This document shows positions 55,751-64,000 of a DNA stretch of 64,000 bases, piece after piece (within the stretch, counting starts at the first letter, position 1; every line of letters starts with the position of its first letter). The translations under genes and the position numbers were made by a program. The notes below the pieces were generated by a model. It saw nothing but the letters and a program-made list of their open reading frames with translations, searched no databases and was not told the origin of the DNA. This DNA comes from Streptomyces laurentii (lineage in GTDB: Bacteria; Actinomycetota; Actinomycetes; Streptomycetales; Streptomycetaceae): assembly GCA_002355495.1 (NCBI GenBank), contig AP017424.1:1240001-1304000 (forward strand). The letters run 5' to 3'.

Positions 55751-55939
55751 ATGCCGGAATACGAATTTGTCGACGTGTACGTGCCGCGCGGCGTCTCCCG
55801 CAAGGAGACGACGCGGCTTCTGACCGACCATGCCGAGTACGGGCACTGGGAGTTGGACCGCCTGAGCCTGCGCCGGGACGGCAGTCGAAGAGTACGGCTG
55901 AAGCGACGCATCATCCGTCAGATCCGCGCCACCTGGTGA
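55751..55939 (+). CDS. DUF5703-family small basic protein
   Basis: A 62-residue product. The N-terminal half (MPEYEFVDVYVPRGVSRKE) and TRLLTDHAEYGHWELDRLSL make a compact alpha/beta fold; the C-terminal third is strongly basic (RRDGSRRVRLKRRIIRQIR). This matches the short family DUF5703 found in actinobacteria, function unknown. A basic tail suggests nucleic-acid binding but that is inference. No ribosome site precedes the ATG, and TAGATG just before it suggests a leaderless or near-leaderless transcript. Confidence 0.8.
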   Translation: MPEYEFVDVYVPRGVSRKETTRLLTDHAEYGHWELDRLSLRRDGSRRVRLKRRIIRQIRATW

Positions 55940-55944
55940 CATGA

Positions 55945-55972
55945 GGAAGGGGCCCGCCACGGGGCCCCTTCC
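55945..55972. terminator. Terminator between DUF5703 and chaplin genes
   Basis: GGAAGGGGCCC (55945-55955) pairs with GGGCCCCTTCC (55962-55972), followed by ATTTTC. It lies 6 bp past the DUF5703 stop and can also serve the convergent chaplin gene. Confidence 0.88.
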
Positions 55973-56040
55973 ATTTTCGTGTACGGCCTTCCCGTACGCC
56001 ACCGGCCGCGGCCGCCGTCGCCGCGACCGGTTTCCGTCCG

Positions 56041-56757
56041 CTACGCGGCGCGGCGGGCCCGGCGGTAGAGCACGGCGCCCGCGAGGAGCATGCCCGCACC
56101 GACGGGGAGAACGAGCCCGAGCGGCGCGGCGCCGGTCTGGGCCAGCTCCTCGACGGGGCGGTCCGGGGTGTGCGTCACCGGGGTGTTCGGGTGGTGGGGC
56201 GTGCCGGGGTGCGCGGGAGGCGTACCCGGGTGCGCCGGGGTCCCCGGGTGCGCCGGTGTGGTCGGCGTCTCGGGAGTCACCGGGGTGGTGGGGCGCTCCG
56301 GGGTCGTCGGCACGGCGCCGTTGGCGCAGTTGTTGCCGCCGACGGGGTTCAGGAGGCCGACGCCGGTGACGTTGTTCCCGCAGACGTTCACGGGGACGTC
56401 GACCGGCACCTGGACGTTGTTGCCGGAGCCCACGCCCGGCGAGTTCGAGGCGCCTCCTTCGGCGGTGGCGCCGGAGCCGCCGTGGCCGCCCGAACCGCCC
56501 TTGTTGACACACGTGTTGCCCATCGCCGGGTTGAGCAGCCCGACGACGTTGACGGTGTTGCCACAGAGGTTGACCGGCACGTGGACCGGCACCTGGACGT
56601 TGTTGCCGGACGCGACGCCCGGCGAACCGGACGCCACGCCGTGTGCGCCCGCGTCGGCCTGGGCGTAGCCGCCTCCGAGGGCGAGCACGCCGCCCGCCGC
56701 GGCGACGGTGACGAGGCTCTTACGGGAGATGCGCGTGATGCGTGTGACCTGTCGCAT
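56041..56757 (-). CDS. chpC: Long chaplin with sortase anchor (ChpC-type)
   Basis: A 238-residue secreted cell-surface protein that coats aerial hyphae with amyloid fibres. A signal peptide (SLVTVAAAGGVLALGGGYAQA) is followed by two chaplin domains, each with paired cysteines (VPVNLCGNTVNVVGLLNPAM and VPVNVCGNNVTGVGLLNPVG), a spacer, and a Thr/Pro/His-rich wall-spanning region (TPAHPGTPAHPGTPPAHPG). The sorting signal is LAQTG, then a hydrophobic helix and RRARR, so sortase E links it to peptidoglycan. ATG 56757 (MRQVTRIT) is the expected start; ATG 56778 is an alternative. It lies next to the short chaplin gene chpH. Confidence 0.9.
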   Translation of the reverse strand: MRQVTRITRISRKSLVTVAAAGGVLALGGGYAQADAGAHGVASGSPGVASGNNVQVPVHVPVNLCGNTVNVVGLLNPAMGNTCVNKGGSGGHGGSGATAEGGASNSPGVGSGNNVQVPVDVPVNVCGNNVTGVGLLNPVGGNNCANGAVPTTPERPTTPVTPETPTTPAHPGTPAHPGTPPAHPGTPHHPNTPVTHTPDRPVEELAQTGAAPLGLVLPVGAGMLLAGAVLYRRARRAA

Positions 56758-56805
56758 TGCTGTGTGACCTGCTTCCATGCCTGCTCGGCTCGACGAAGAT
56801 AACCA

Positions 56806-56842
56806 CCGGCCCCGGAGTGCATGGCACGCATTCCGGGGCCGG
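56806..56842 (-). terminator. Hairpin between chpH and chpC
   Basis: CCGGCCCCGGAGTGC (56806-56820) pairs with GCATTCCGGGGCCGG (56828-56842) with one G-T pair. It lies 36 bp past the chpH stop and would limit read-through into chpC. Confidence 0.7.
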
Positions 56843-56877
56843 CCTGGCTCAGACCCCCGAGGGGTCGAGGCTCAACG

Positions 56878-57111
56878 TCAGGCGTTGATGCAGGTGTTGC
56901 CGAAGGCGGGGTTCAGCAGCCCGATCACGTTGATCGTGTTGCCGCAGGCGTTCACGGGGATGTGGACCGGCACCTGGATGACGTTGCCCGAGACCACGCC
57001 GGGGGAACCGATGGCGGCACCCTGGGCACCCGCGTCGGCAACGGCCATGCCCGCGCCCGCGAGAACGAGACCGCCGGTGGCAGCCGCAGCAGCGACGACC
57101 TTCTTGATCAT
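56878..57111 (-). CDS. chpH: Short chaplin (ChpH-type)
   Basis: A 77-residue secreted surface protein. The signal peptide is VVAAAAATGGLVLAGAGMAVA; the mature part is one chaplin domain of about 50 residues with two cysteines (VPVNACGNTINVIGLLN and FGNTCINA), ending directly after the second cysteine. It assembles into amyloid-like rodlets on aerial hyphae. AAGGAGG lies 5 bases before the ATG at 57111. Adjacent to chpC; in S. coelicolor chpH is the short chaplin next to chpC. Its upstream gap (57112-57370) must hold the developmental promoter; I could not assign a sigma factor box. Confidence 0.92.
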   Translation of the reverse strand: MIKKVVAAAAATGGLVLAGAGMAVADAGAQGAAIGSPGVVSGNVIQVPVHIPVNACGNTINVIGLLNPAFGNTCINA

Positions 57112-57288
57112 TCTTCCTCCTTGTTGGCAGTGCGGCCCCAGCCGCGGACCGCACCACCTGTAACGAGGAGGGTGAGGGAGGGCTACGAGCCCCGCAGGTC
57201 ATTCACTCTTTTCGGGCATGCCCGTACGCGCGGTCGATTCCGGCGGCCTTCGGGCGGCCGGAGGACCCCCGCCTCGGGCCTGCGGGCA

Positions 57289-57340
57289 CCCCGGCGCACG
57301 CCGTCCGCACGCCGGGGCGGGAGCCCGCGCGCGGGCCTCC
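57289..57340 (-). terminator. Hairpin region after M20 peptidase gene
   Basis: CCCCGGCG (57289-57296) pairs with CGCCGGGG (57310-57317), and a second GC palindrome GCCCGCGCGCGGGC (57323-57336) follows. They lie just past the M20 peptidase stop. Confidence 0.45.
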
Positions 57341-57370
57341 GTACACCCGGAGGAACGCGCGCCGCCGCCG

Positions 57371-58696
57371 TCAGGAGGCGTCGATGAACCGGTCCAGGAC
57401 CCGGACGCCGAACTTCAGGCCGTCCACCGGCACCCGCTCGTCGACGCCGTGGAACATGCCGGCGAAGTCCAGCTCGGGCGGCAGCTGGAGCGGCGCGAAG
57501 CCGAAGCAGCGGATGCCGAGGTCGTCGAAGGCCTTGGCGTCGGTGCCACCGGAGAGCATGTACGGCACGGCACGGGCGATCGGGTCCTCGGCGCCCAGGG
57601 CCAGCTGCATGGCGTCGACCAGGGCGCCGTCGAAGCTGGTCTCCAGGGCCTTGTCGCCGTGCACGTCCTCGCGCTTGACCCGCGGGCCGAGGATCCGGTC
57701 GAGGTCGGCCAGGAACTCCTCCTCGTACCCGGGCAGGAAACGGCCGTCGACGTGCGCGGTGGCCTGGCCGGGGATGACGTTCACCTTGTACCCGGCGCCC
57801 AGCATGGTGGGGGCGGCGGAGTTGCGCAGGGTCGCGCCGACCATCTTGGCGATGCCGCCGAGCTTGGCGAGCGTGGCGTCCATGTCCTCGGGGTCGAGCG
57901 GGGTGCCGAGGGCGTCGGACAGCTCGTCGAGGAAGGACCGTACGGTCTTGGTCACCCGGACCGGCCAGGTGTGGCGGCCGAGCCGGCCGACGGCCTCGCA
58001 GAGCTCGGTGATGGCGTTGTCGTCGTTGGTCATCGAGCCGTGGCCGGCCGTGCCCTCGACGGTGAGCCGCATCCAGTGCATGCCCTTCTGGGCGGTCTCG
58101 ACCAGGTAGAGCCGCAGGTTCTCGTTCACCGTGAAGGAGAAGCCGCCGACCTCGCCGATCGCCTCCGTCACGCCCTCGAAGTGCTCGCGGTGGTTGTCGA
58201 CCAGGTAGCGGGCGCCGTAGGTGCCGCCGGCCTCCTCGTCGGCCAGGAAGGCGAGGACGATGTCGCGCGGCGGCTTGCGGCCGCTGCGCAGCCGGTCGCG
58301 GACGACCGCGAGGGTCATCGCGTCCATGTCCTTCATGTCGACCGCCCCGCGGCCCCACACGCAGCCGTCGGCGATCTCCCCGGAGAACGGGTCGTGGGTC
58401 CAGTCCGCGGCGTTGGCCGGGACGACGTCGGTGTGCCCGTGGATGAGCAGGGCGGGCCGCGACGGGTCCTCCCCCTCGATCCGGGCGATGGTCGAGGCCC
58501 GTCCCCGATGGGACTCGATGATCGTCGGCTCCAGTCCGACCTCCGCGAGCTTCTCGGCGACGTACTCGGCCGCCGCCCGCTCACCCGGCCCGGAGTGGTC
58601 GCCGTAGTTGCTGGTGTCGATGCGGATGAGGTCACGGCACAGGTCGACGACCTCGTCCTCGCCCGTGACGCCCCGGCCGGTGTTCGACTCGCTCAC
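57371..58696 (-). CDS. M20-family peptidase (ArgE/DapE/ACY1-like)
   Basis: A 441-residue co-catalytic zinc metallohydrolase. PALLIHGHTDVVPANAADW provides the first metal His/Asp with the usual HxD, GRGAVDMKDMDAMTL the bridging Asp, AFLADEEAGGTYGARYL the catalytic and metal Glu pair, and SGGTDAKAFDD the late His-replacing block. A dimerisation domain sits in the middle. GTG 58696 follows GGGAGG. Family members cleave small amide bonds, for example dipeptides or N-acyl amino acids; the substrate is not known. tRNA-Leu lies upstream on the other strand. Confidence 0.92.
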   Translation of the reverse strand: MSESNTGRGVTGEDEVVDLCRDLIRIDTSNYGDHSGPGERAAAEYVAEKLAEVGLEPTIIESHRGRASTIARIEGEDPSRPALLIHGHTDVVPANAADWTHDPFSGEIADGCVWGRGAVDMKDMDAMTLAVVRDRLRSGRKPPRDIVLAFLADEEAGGTYGARYLVDNHREHFEGVTEAIGEVGGFSFTVNENLRLYLVETAQKGMHWMRLTVEGTAGHGSMTNDDNAITELCEAVGRLGRHTWPVRVTKTVRSFLDELSDALGTPLDPEDMDATLAKLGGIAKMVGATLRNSAAPTMLGAGYKVNVIPGQATAHVDGRFLPGYEEEFLADLDRILGPRVKREDVHGDKALETSFDGALVDAMQLALGAEDPIARAVPYMLSGGTDAKAFDDLGIRCFGFAPLQLPPELDFAGMFHGVDERVPVDGLKFGVRVLDRFIDAS

Positions 58697-58825
58697 GCTG
58701 CTTCCTCCCACTGCGTGCCCCACGCGATGACGGTTGATCCCCCCATCCTCCCGCGCCTCCCCCACCTGCCCAAGACCGCCTGTGGGCGGGAGTCAGGGTG
58801 GTGATCGACCCCCTCGAATGTTTGC

Positions 58826-58831
58826 TATGGT
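58826..58831 (+). promoter_or_regulatory. -10-like box for tRNA-Leu
   Basis: TATGGT in an AT-rich stretch lies 46 bp upstream of the tRNA; a good -35 is not evident. Confidence 0.35.
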
Positions 58832-58876
58832 TTTCCTCGTCGGAAGGGCACAGCGGCCCGGAAGACAAGATCACCT

Positions 58877-58964
58877 GTCCGGGTGGCGGAATGGCAGACG
58901 CGCTAGCTTGAGGTGCTAGTGCCCTTTATCGGGCGTGGGGGTTCAAGTCCCCCCTCGGACACCA
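58877..58964 (+). tRNA. tRNA-Leu, anticodon GAG
   Basis: A class II tRNA with a long variable arm. The acceptor GTCCGGG pairs with CTCGGAC, the T arm is GGGGG/TTCAAGT/CCCCC, and the anticodon stem CTAGC/GCTAG encloses TTGAGGT, giving anticodon GAG (reads CUC and CUU). The CCA end is encoded (58962-58964). It is followed by an intrinsic terminator. Confidence 0.97.
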
Positions 58965-58969
58965 GCTGG

Positions 58970-58996
58970 AAGGCCCCACTTCATGTGGGGCCTTTT
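58970..58996 (+). terminator. Intrinsic terminator after tRNA-Leu
   Basis: AAGGCCCCAC pairs with GTGGGGCCTT around TTCAT and is followed by further Ts. Confidence 0.92.
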
Positions 58997-59053
58997 CGCG
59001 TGTCAGGGGTGTCTCCGGGACGGCTCGGGGAGGGCTCCGGGATCTGTTCGGGC

Positions 59054-59593
59054 ATGGCCGTGGAAGGGCTGTACCAGGAGCTGGGGGTGCCCGCCGATCC
59101 CGGCCGGCTGCTCGCCGAGCGGGCGGCCGGGCTCTCGGCGCGGCCGTTCCGGCTGCTGCACGCGGACATCCACCGCAAGAACATGATCCTCACCGAGCGG
59201 GCGGGCGTGGTGTTCCTCGACTGGGAGCTGGCCCTGTGGGGCGACCCGGTGTACGACCTGGCCGATCACCTGCACAAGACGGGGTACGCGCGGGCGGACC
59301 GGGAGCGGGTGCGGGCCGGGTGGGAGCGGGTGGCCCCGGCGGACTGCCGGGTGGGCCTGCGTGAGGACGCCGCGTACTACGCCGCGTACGAGGAGATGAA
59401 GTCCGCCGTGGTGGACACGGTCCGCTGGGGGCGCCGGATCGCCCTGGCGGCGACGGCCGCCGAGCGCCGCGGGCTCGCGGAGGAGCTGCGGGGCAAGCTG
59501 CTGCGGGGCGGTCCGCACTGGGGTGGGGGGATGCCGGTGCGGCCCGAGGGGATCGAGCGGGCCGCCGTGCGGTGGCTGGGGGGCGAGGAGTAG
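59054..59593 (+). pseudogene. Aminoglycoside-type phosphotransferase, 5' truncated
   Basis: The frame encodes only the C-lobe of an APH/choline-kinase fold: RLLHADIHRKNMI (catalytic HxDxxxxN) and FLDWELALWGDPVYDLADHL (metal Asp). The N-lobe of about 100 residues with the ATP-binding Lys is absent: upstream is a tRNA terminator and only about 60 bp of unrelated frame. The product as read from ATG 59054 would be 179 residues and unlikely to phosphorylate anything. Whether a short form is still made is unknown. The stop is 26 bp from the next gene. Confidence 0.6.
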
Positions 59594-59619
59594 GCCGGGC
59601 GGGTCGTTACCGTGGGGGT

Positions 59620-60549
59620 GTGAGACGGAGAACCAAGGCCCCCGCGTCGCCCCTGCCGCAGCGGGAGGGGATCGACGCCGTGCGGGTCCGGCTTCCCGAG
59701 GACGGGGCCGGGGCGTGGCGGACCGTGCGGGAGCATCTGGTGGACCGGTACGCCGGGGCCGTCGGGGCGGCGCTGGTCGGCGAGATGGTGCGGGAGGGGC
59801 GGTTCGTCGGCGCCGACGGGCGGGCGGTCGGGGGCGACGAGCCGTACACGGCGGGGCGGTATCTGTGGTTCCACCGGGACTTCCCGGCCGAGGAGCGGGT
59901 GCCGTTCGAGGTCGGCGTGGTGTATCGCGACGAGCGGATCGTGGTGGCCGACAAGCCGCACTTCCTGGCGACGATGCCGCGCGGGCGGCATGTCACGGAG
60001 ACGGCGATGGCGCGGTTGCGGCGCGATCTGGGGCTGCCCGGGCTGCAGCCGGCGCACCGGCTGGACCGGCTGACGGCGGGCCTGGTGCTGTTCGTGGTGC
60101 GGCCGGAGGACCGGGGGGCGTATCAGACGCTGTTCCGGGACCGGCGGGTACGCAAGGCGTACGAGGCGGTCGCCCCGTACGCCCCGGAGCCGGTGCTTCC
60201 GGTGACGGTGCGCAGCCGGATCGAGAAGGAGCGCGGGGTGATGGCCGCCCGCGAGGTGGCGGGGGAGCCGAACAGCGAGAGCCGGATCGAGCGGGTGGAG
60301 CGGCGCGGCGGGCTCGCCCGGTACCGGCTGGTGCCGGAGACCGGGCGGACCCATCAGCTGCGGGTGCACATGAACGCGCTGGGGCTGCCGATCCTGCACG
60401 ACCCGGTGTATCCGGTGGTGCGGGAGGACGGGCCGGAGGACTTCGGGCGGCCGCTGCAGCTGCTGGCGCGGACGCTGGAGTTCACCGACCCGCTGGACGG
60501 TTCCCCGAGGCGGTTCGAGAGCGGGCTCTCGCTCAGTGCCCTCGGCTGA
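59620..60549 (+). CDS. RluA-family pseudouridine synthase
   Basis: A 309-residue RNA-modifying enzyme. The catalytic motif is AHRLDRLTAGLVLF with the essential Asp; YRDERIVVADKPHFLATMP precedes it and GRTHQLRVHMNALGLPILHD follows, all as in RluA. The N-terminal region is extended by an Arg-rich start (VRRRTKAPASPLP). GTG 59620 has GTGGGGG just before it. It converges on the MBL hydrolase gene and overlaps it by 17 bp at the 3' ends. Target RNA unknown. Confidence 0.92.
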   Translation: MRRRTKAPASPLPQREGIDAVRVRLPEDGAGAWRTVREHLVDRYAGAVGAALVGEMVREGRFVGADGRAVGGDEPYTAGRYLWFHRDFPAEERVPFEVGVVYRDERIVVADKPHFLATMPRGRHVTETAMARLRRDLGLPGLQPAHRLDRLTAGLVLFVVRPEDRGAYQTLFRDRRVRKAYEAVAPYAPEPVLPVTVRSRIEKERGVMAAREVAGEPNSESRIERVERRGGLARYRLVPETGRTHQLRVHMNALGLPILHDPVYPVVREDGPEDFGRPLQLLARTLEFTDPLDGSPRRFESGLSLSALG

Positions 60550-61162
60550 TCCACTCCTCCAGGTGCGGGGCCTCGGCCCCGATGGTGGTGGTGTCGCCGT
60601 GGCCGGTGCGGACGACGGTCTCGGCCGGCAGGGTGAGGAGCTTGTCCCGGATCGAGTCGATGATCGTGGGGAAGTCCGAGAAGGACCGGCCGGTCGCGCC
60701 GGGGCCGCCCTGGAAGAGGGTGTCGCCGCTGAAGACGGTGCCGAGCTCCGGCACGTACAGGCAGACCGCGCCGGGCGCGTGCCCGGGGGTGTGCAGGACG
60801 TGCAGGTCGACGCCGGCGATGGTGAGGACCTGGCCGTCGGCGAGGTCGCCGTCCGGGGAGTGGTCGGGGTGAGTGTTCTTCCACAGCGGCTGGTCGGCGG
60901 GGTGGAGCAGGATCCGGGCGCCGGTGGCCGCCGCGAGGGCGGGGGCCGCGTCGATGTGGTCGTCGTGGGCGTGGGTGCACACGATGGCGCGGAGGGCGCG
61001 GCCGTCGAGGGCGGCGAGGATCGCGTCGGCGTCGTGGGCGGCGTCGATGACGATCGCCTCGGTGTCGTCGCCGACGATCCAGACGTTGTTGTCGACGTCC
61101 CAGGTGCCGCCGTCGAGGCTGAAGGTGCCGGAGGTGACCAGATGGTCGATGCGGGCGTTCAT
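60533..61162 (-). CDS. MBL-fold hydrolase (glyoxalase II-like)
   Basis: A 209-residue metallo-beta-lactamase-fold thioesterase. THAHDDHIDAAP supplies the first metal ligands, LHTPGHAPGAVCLYV a second His, FSGDTLF the bridging Asp and GHGDTTTIG the last His. Its ATG at 61162 overlaps the stop of mscR by one base (TGATG), so they are coupled. In actinobacteria this gene always sits with mscR as I recall. It probably hydrolyses the mycothiol thioester produced by MscR. Confidence 0.93.
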   Translation of the reverse strand: MNARIDHLVTSGTFSLDGGTWDVDNNVWIVGDDTEAIVIDAAHDADAILAALDGRALRAIVCTHAHDDHIDAAPALAAATGARILLHPADQPLWKNTHPDHSPDGDLADGQVLTIAGVDLHVLHTPGHAPGAVCLYVPELGTVFSGDTLFQGGPGATGRSFSDFPTIIDSIRDKLLTLPAETVVRTGHGDTTTIGAEAPHLEEWISRGH

Positions 61163-62247
61163 CAGAGGATCACCACCGAGCGCAGCACGTCTCCCTCGTG
61201 CATCCGGGCGAAGGCCTTCTCGACATCGCCGAGGCCGATGGTCTCGGTGACGAAGGCGCCGAGGTCGATACGCCCCTGCTGGTGCAGGTCGATGAGCATC
61301 GGGAAGTCGCGGGACGGCAGGCAGTCGCCGTACCAGGAGGACTTGAGCGCGCCGCCGCGGCCGAAGACGTCGAGGAGCGGGAGCTCCAGCTTCATCTCGG
61401 GGGTGGGGACGCCGACGAGGACGACGGTGCCGGCGAGGTCGCGGGCGTAGAAGGCCTGCTGGTAGGTCTCGGGGCGGCCGACGGCCTCGATGACGACGTC
61501 GGCGCCGAAGCCGCCGGTGAGCTCACGGATGGCCTCGACGGGATCGGAGGTGCGGGAGTTGACGGTGTGGGTGGCCCCCATCTCCTTGGCCTTCTCCAGC
61601 TTCTTGTCGTCGATGTCGACGGCGATGATGCGGGCGGCGCCGGCCAGGCGGGAGCCGGCGATGGCCGCGTCGCCGACGCCGCCGCAGCCGATGACGGCGA
61701 CGCTGTCGCCGCGGCCGACGTTGCCGGTGTTGATGGCGGCGCCGATGCCGGCCATGACACCGCAGCCGAGCAGGCCCGCGGCCTCGGGGGCGACGGCCGG
61801 GTCGACCTTGGTGCACTGGCCGGAGGCGACGAGGGTCTTCTCGGCGAACGCGCCGATCCCGAGGGCGGGCGACAGCTCGGTGCCGTCGAGCAGGGTCATC
61901 TTCTGCTTGGCGTTGTGGGTGTCGAAGCAGTACCAGGGGCGGCCGCGCAGGCAGGCCCGGCACTGGCCGCACACCGCGCGCCAGTTGAGGACGACGAAAT
62001 CGCCGGGGGCGACGTCGGTGACGCCCTCGCCGACGGACTCGACGATTCCGGCCGCCTCGTGCCCGAGGAGGAAGGGGAAATCGTCGTTGATGGCGCCCTG
62101 CTTGTAATGGAGGTCCGTGTGGCAGACCCCGCACGCCTGGATCTTCACCACGGCCTCACCGGGGCCGGGGTCGGGAATGACGATCGTCTCGACCCGTACG
62201 GGTTCATTCTTCCCGGGGGCGACGACTCCCTGGACCTGCTGCGGCAT
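61162..62247 (-). CDS. mscR: S-(hydroxymethyl)mycothiol dehydrogenase MscR
   Basis: A 361-residue zinc-dependent alcohol dehydrogenase that oxidises the formaldehyde-mycothiol adduct and also reduces S-nitrosomycothiol. The catalytic zinc site is [11 protein letters not shown] and [12 protein letters not shown]; the structural zinc has [15 protein letters not shown]; the NAD fold reads [27 protein letters not shown] precedes ATG 62247. With mshC at 44.6 kb and the adjacent MBL hydrolase this gives the mycothiol detoxification pathway two ends in one window. The left-hand gene is the divergent multicopper oxidase. Confidence 0.94.
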   Translation of the reverse strand: MPQQVQGVVAPGKNEPVRVETIVIPDPGPGEAVVKIQACGVCHTDLHYKQGAINDDFPFLLGHEAAGIVESVGEGVTDVAPGDFVVLNWRAVCGQCRACLRGRPWYCFDTHNAKQKMTLLDGTELSPALGIGAFAEKTLVASGQCTKVDPAVAPEAAGLLGCGVMAGIGAAINTGNVGRGDSVAVIGCGGVGDAAIAGSRLAGAARIIAVDIDDKKLEKAKEMGATHTVNSRTSDPVEAIRELTGGFGADVVIEAVGRPETYQQAFYARDLAGTVVLVGVPTPEMKLELPLLDVFGRGGALKSSWYGDCLPSRDFPMLIDLHQQGRIDLGAFVTETIGLGDVEKAFARMHEGDVLRSVVIL

Positions 62248-62384
62248 CGTGGTGTTCCTCTCGAAAAACGGCAATCCACGTTTCGGATGTGACGATAACG
62301 GCCAGGTTACGCGGAGCTCGCAACCTTCGCCCAGGTGGTCACCGTCTGCCCCGATGCAGGCATGACACAGCCTCAGGGGGAAGT

Positions 62385-64000
62385 ATGACCGGTGAGATCG
62401 AGCCGTACGTCGATGCTCTGACCGTGCCGCCGGTACTCCGCCCGGACGCGTCGGGGGAGCTCGTGGTCGAGCTCCGGCCGGCCTGGGTGCGGATGCACCG
62501 GCAGCTGCCGCCGACACTGATGTGGGGGTACGAGGGGACCGTGCCCGGCCCGACCATCGAGGTGCGGCGCGGGGAGCGCATCAAGGTCGCGTGGACCAAC
62601 CGGATCCCGAAGGGCAGCGAGTACCCGGTGACCGCCGTCGAGGTGGGACAGACCGCCGGGCGGCCCGCCCCGCACAACCGGCCGGGCCGGGAAGGCGCGG
62701 AGCCGATCAAGGAGGTGACGGCGCTGCCGGCCTGGTCGGTGACGCATCTGCACGGGGCGCAGACCGGCGGCGGCAACGACGGGTGGGCGGACAACGCGGT
62801 GGGCTTCGGGGACGCCCAGCTGTCCGAGTACCCGAACGACCACCCGGCGGTGCAGTACTGGTACCACGACCACGCCATGAACATCACCCGCTGGAACGTG
62901 TACGCGGGGCTCGTGGGCACCTATCTGATCCGGGACGACGAGGAGGACGCCCTGGGTCTGCCGTCCGGGGCACGGGAGCTGCCGCTGATCCTGGCGGACC
63001 GGAACCTGGACCAGGACGAGGACGGGCGGCTGAACGGGCGGCTGCTGCACAAGACGACGCAGCTCGTCGCGGCGCACCCGGAGACGGGCAAGCCGGTGTC
63101 GCTGCCGTTCCAGGGCCCGTACACGACGGTGAACGGGACGATCTGGCCGTACCTCGACGTCGAGGCGGGCTGCTGCCGCGCCCGGTGGCGGTGGACTTCG
63201 GCGCGGCGGCCGCAGGTGACCCGGCGGACGTCGACCCGCTGACGATCGCACCCGCCGAGCGGTTCGATCTGCTGGTCGACTTCCGACAGCTCGCCGGGCG
63301 CCGGCTGCGGCTGCTGAACAAGGCGAAGGGGCAACCGCCGGGGGGCGCGGACGCGACGGCGAGCGTGCCGTATCCGCAGGTCATGGAGTTCCGGGTGGGC
63401 GAGCCGGCGGAGTACGAGGCGGAGGCGGACGGCTTCGAGCTGCCACCGGTGCTCTCGGGTTCCTTCCGGCGCTACGACCACGCGGAGGTGGAGCACGGGC
63501 ACCGGCTGGTCGTGCTCACCCCGCCCGGCACCGTCGGGGGCGGCGGGCACCCCGAGATCTGGGAGATGGAGGAGGTCCCGGAGCACGAGCAGGCGGCGCT
63601 GCGCGGGCCGGCGGACGGGGTGATCCGGGTCCAGTCCTCGGACGGCAAGGTGCGCACGTACCGGCGTGGCGCCCGGACGTTCAACGACGGTCTCGGCTTC
63701 ACCATCGGCGAGGGCGCGTTCGAGCAGTGGTCGTTCCTGAACCTGGCGCCGTCGAACGTGGTGCACCCGATGCACATCCACCTGGCGGACTTCCAGGTGA
63801 TGGCCCGGGAGACGTACGTGACGGACGGGTTCGACACGGGGGTCGGCGGGACGCGGGCGCCGGTGCGCTTCGACGCGGAGCGGCCGCTGACGGTGCCGCC
63901 GAACGAGCGGGGCTGGAAGGACGTGTTCCGGGTGCCCGGCGGTCAGCTGGTGCGGGTGATGGGGCGGTTCGACGGGGCGTACGGACGCTTCATGTACCAC
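62385..64000 (+). pseudogene. Multicopper oxidase disrupted by internal deletion
   Basis: The N-terminal cupredoxin domain reads normally from ATG 62385, with copper ligands HLHG (residues 121-124) and WYHDH (about 159-163), to WPYLDVEA near 63167. There the frame changes: the next frame continues [15 protein letters not shown] and then has [12 protein letters not shown] and [15 protein letters not shown], so the C-terminal domain is intact to the window edge. About 40-50 family residues that should lie between them are missing and the reading frame is broken, with a stop at 63240-63242. The gene runs off the right edge. The family oxidises phenols, bilirubin or metals in an extracellular or cytoplasmic setting. 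Confidence 0.75.

Overview
This window is about 70% GC actinobacterial chromosome, almost certainly Streptomyces. The evidence is strong third-position GC bias, many GTG starts, a complete Pup-proteasome locus, mycothiol genes (mshC, mscR), the glycerol operon with its IclR regulator (gylR-glpF-glpK-glpD) and two chaplin genes. Gene order matches what I recall of the S. coelicolor core region around SCO1630-SCO1680, and partly M. tuberculosis Rv2092c-Rv2119. No phage, transposase or CRISPR array is visible.

Layout. 1-4.2 kb: a left-edge helical-repeat gene, an ADP-ribosylglycohydrolase, a DUF6882-type protein and a cytochrome P450. 4.3-12.4 kb (minus strand): HelY-type helicase, a frameshifted lipid kinase, tatC/tatA, two small genes and pafC/pafB. 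12.5-24.4 kb: two FKBP prolyl isomerases, pafA, an MFS exporter divergent from a LacI regulator, prcA, prcB, a decayed endonuclease VII gene, pup, dop and the ARC/Mpa ATPase, then a divergent ferredoxin. Dop deamidates the GGQ tail of Pup, PafA ligates it to substrates, ARC unfolds them and PrcBA degrades them; PafBC is the paired transcription factor. 24.4-34 kb: a secreted protein, trmI, a site-2 protease with CBS domains, a RecB-like nuclease, an orphan response regulator, two tandem peptide-binding lipoproteins without permeases, and a HAD phosphatase. 34-43 kb: metH, then gylR-glpFKD. 43-51.5 kb: PAC2 protein, mshC, a kinase-like/DUF3090/histidine-phosphatase cassette, corA, a ferritin-like protein and an F420-type oxidoreductase. 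51.6-57.1 kb: aldo/keto reductase translationally coupled to a RecD2-like protein that has lost its ATPase motifs, a protein with a His/Asp repeat tail, DUF5703, chpC and chpH. 57.4-64 kb: M20 peptidase, tRNA-Leu(GAG), a 5'-truncated phosphotransferase, a pseudouridine synthase, the MBL hydrolase/mscR pair and a disrupted multicopper oxidase running off the right edge.

Five genes look broken: the lipid kinase and tatA (each short by one base in a GC-rich stretch), endonuclease VII (multiple lesions), the phosphotransferase (5' truncation) and the multicopper oxidase (out-of-frame internal deletion). The single-base cases could be sequencing errors; the other three probably are not. The most unusual items are the catalytically eroded RecD2-like protein, the conserved but unexplained kinase-like/zinc-ribbon/phosphatase cassette beside mshC, paired DnaA boxes at two distant intergenic sites, and a shared GylR-like operator.
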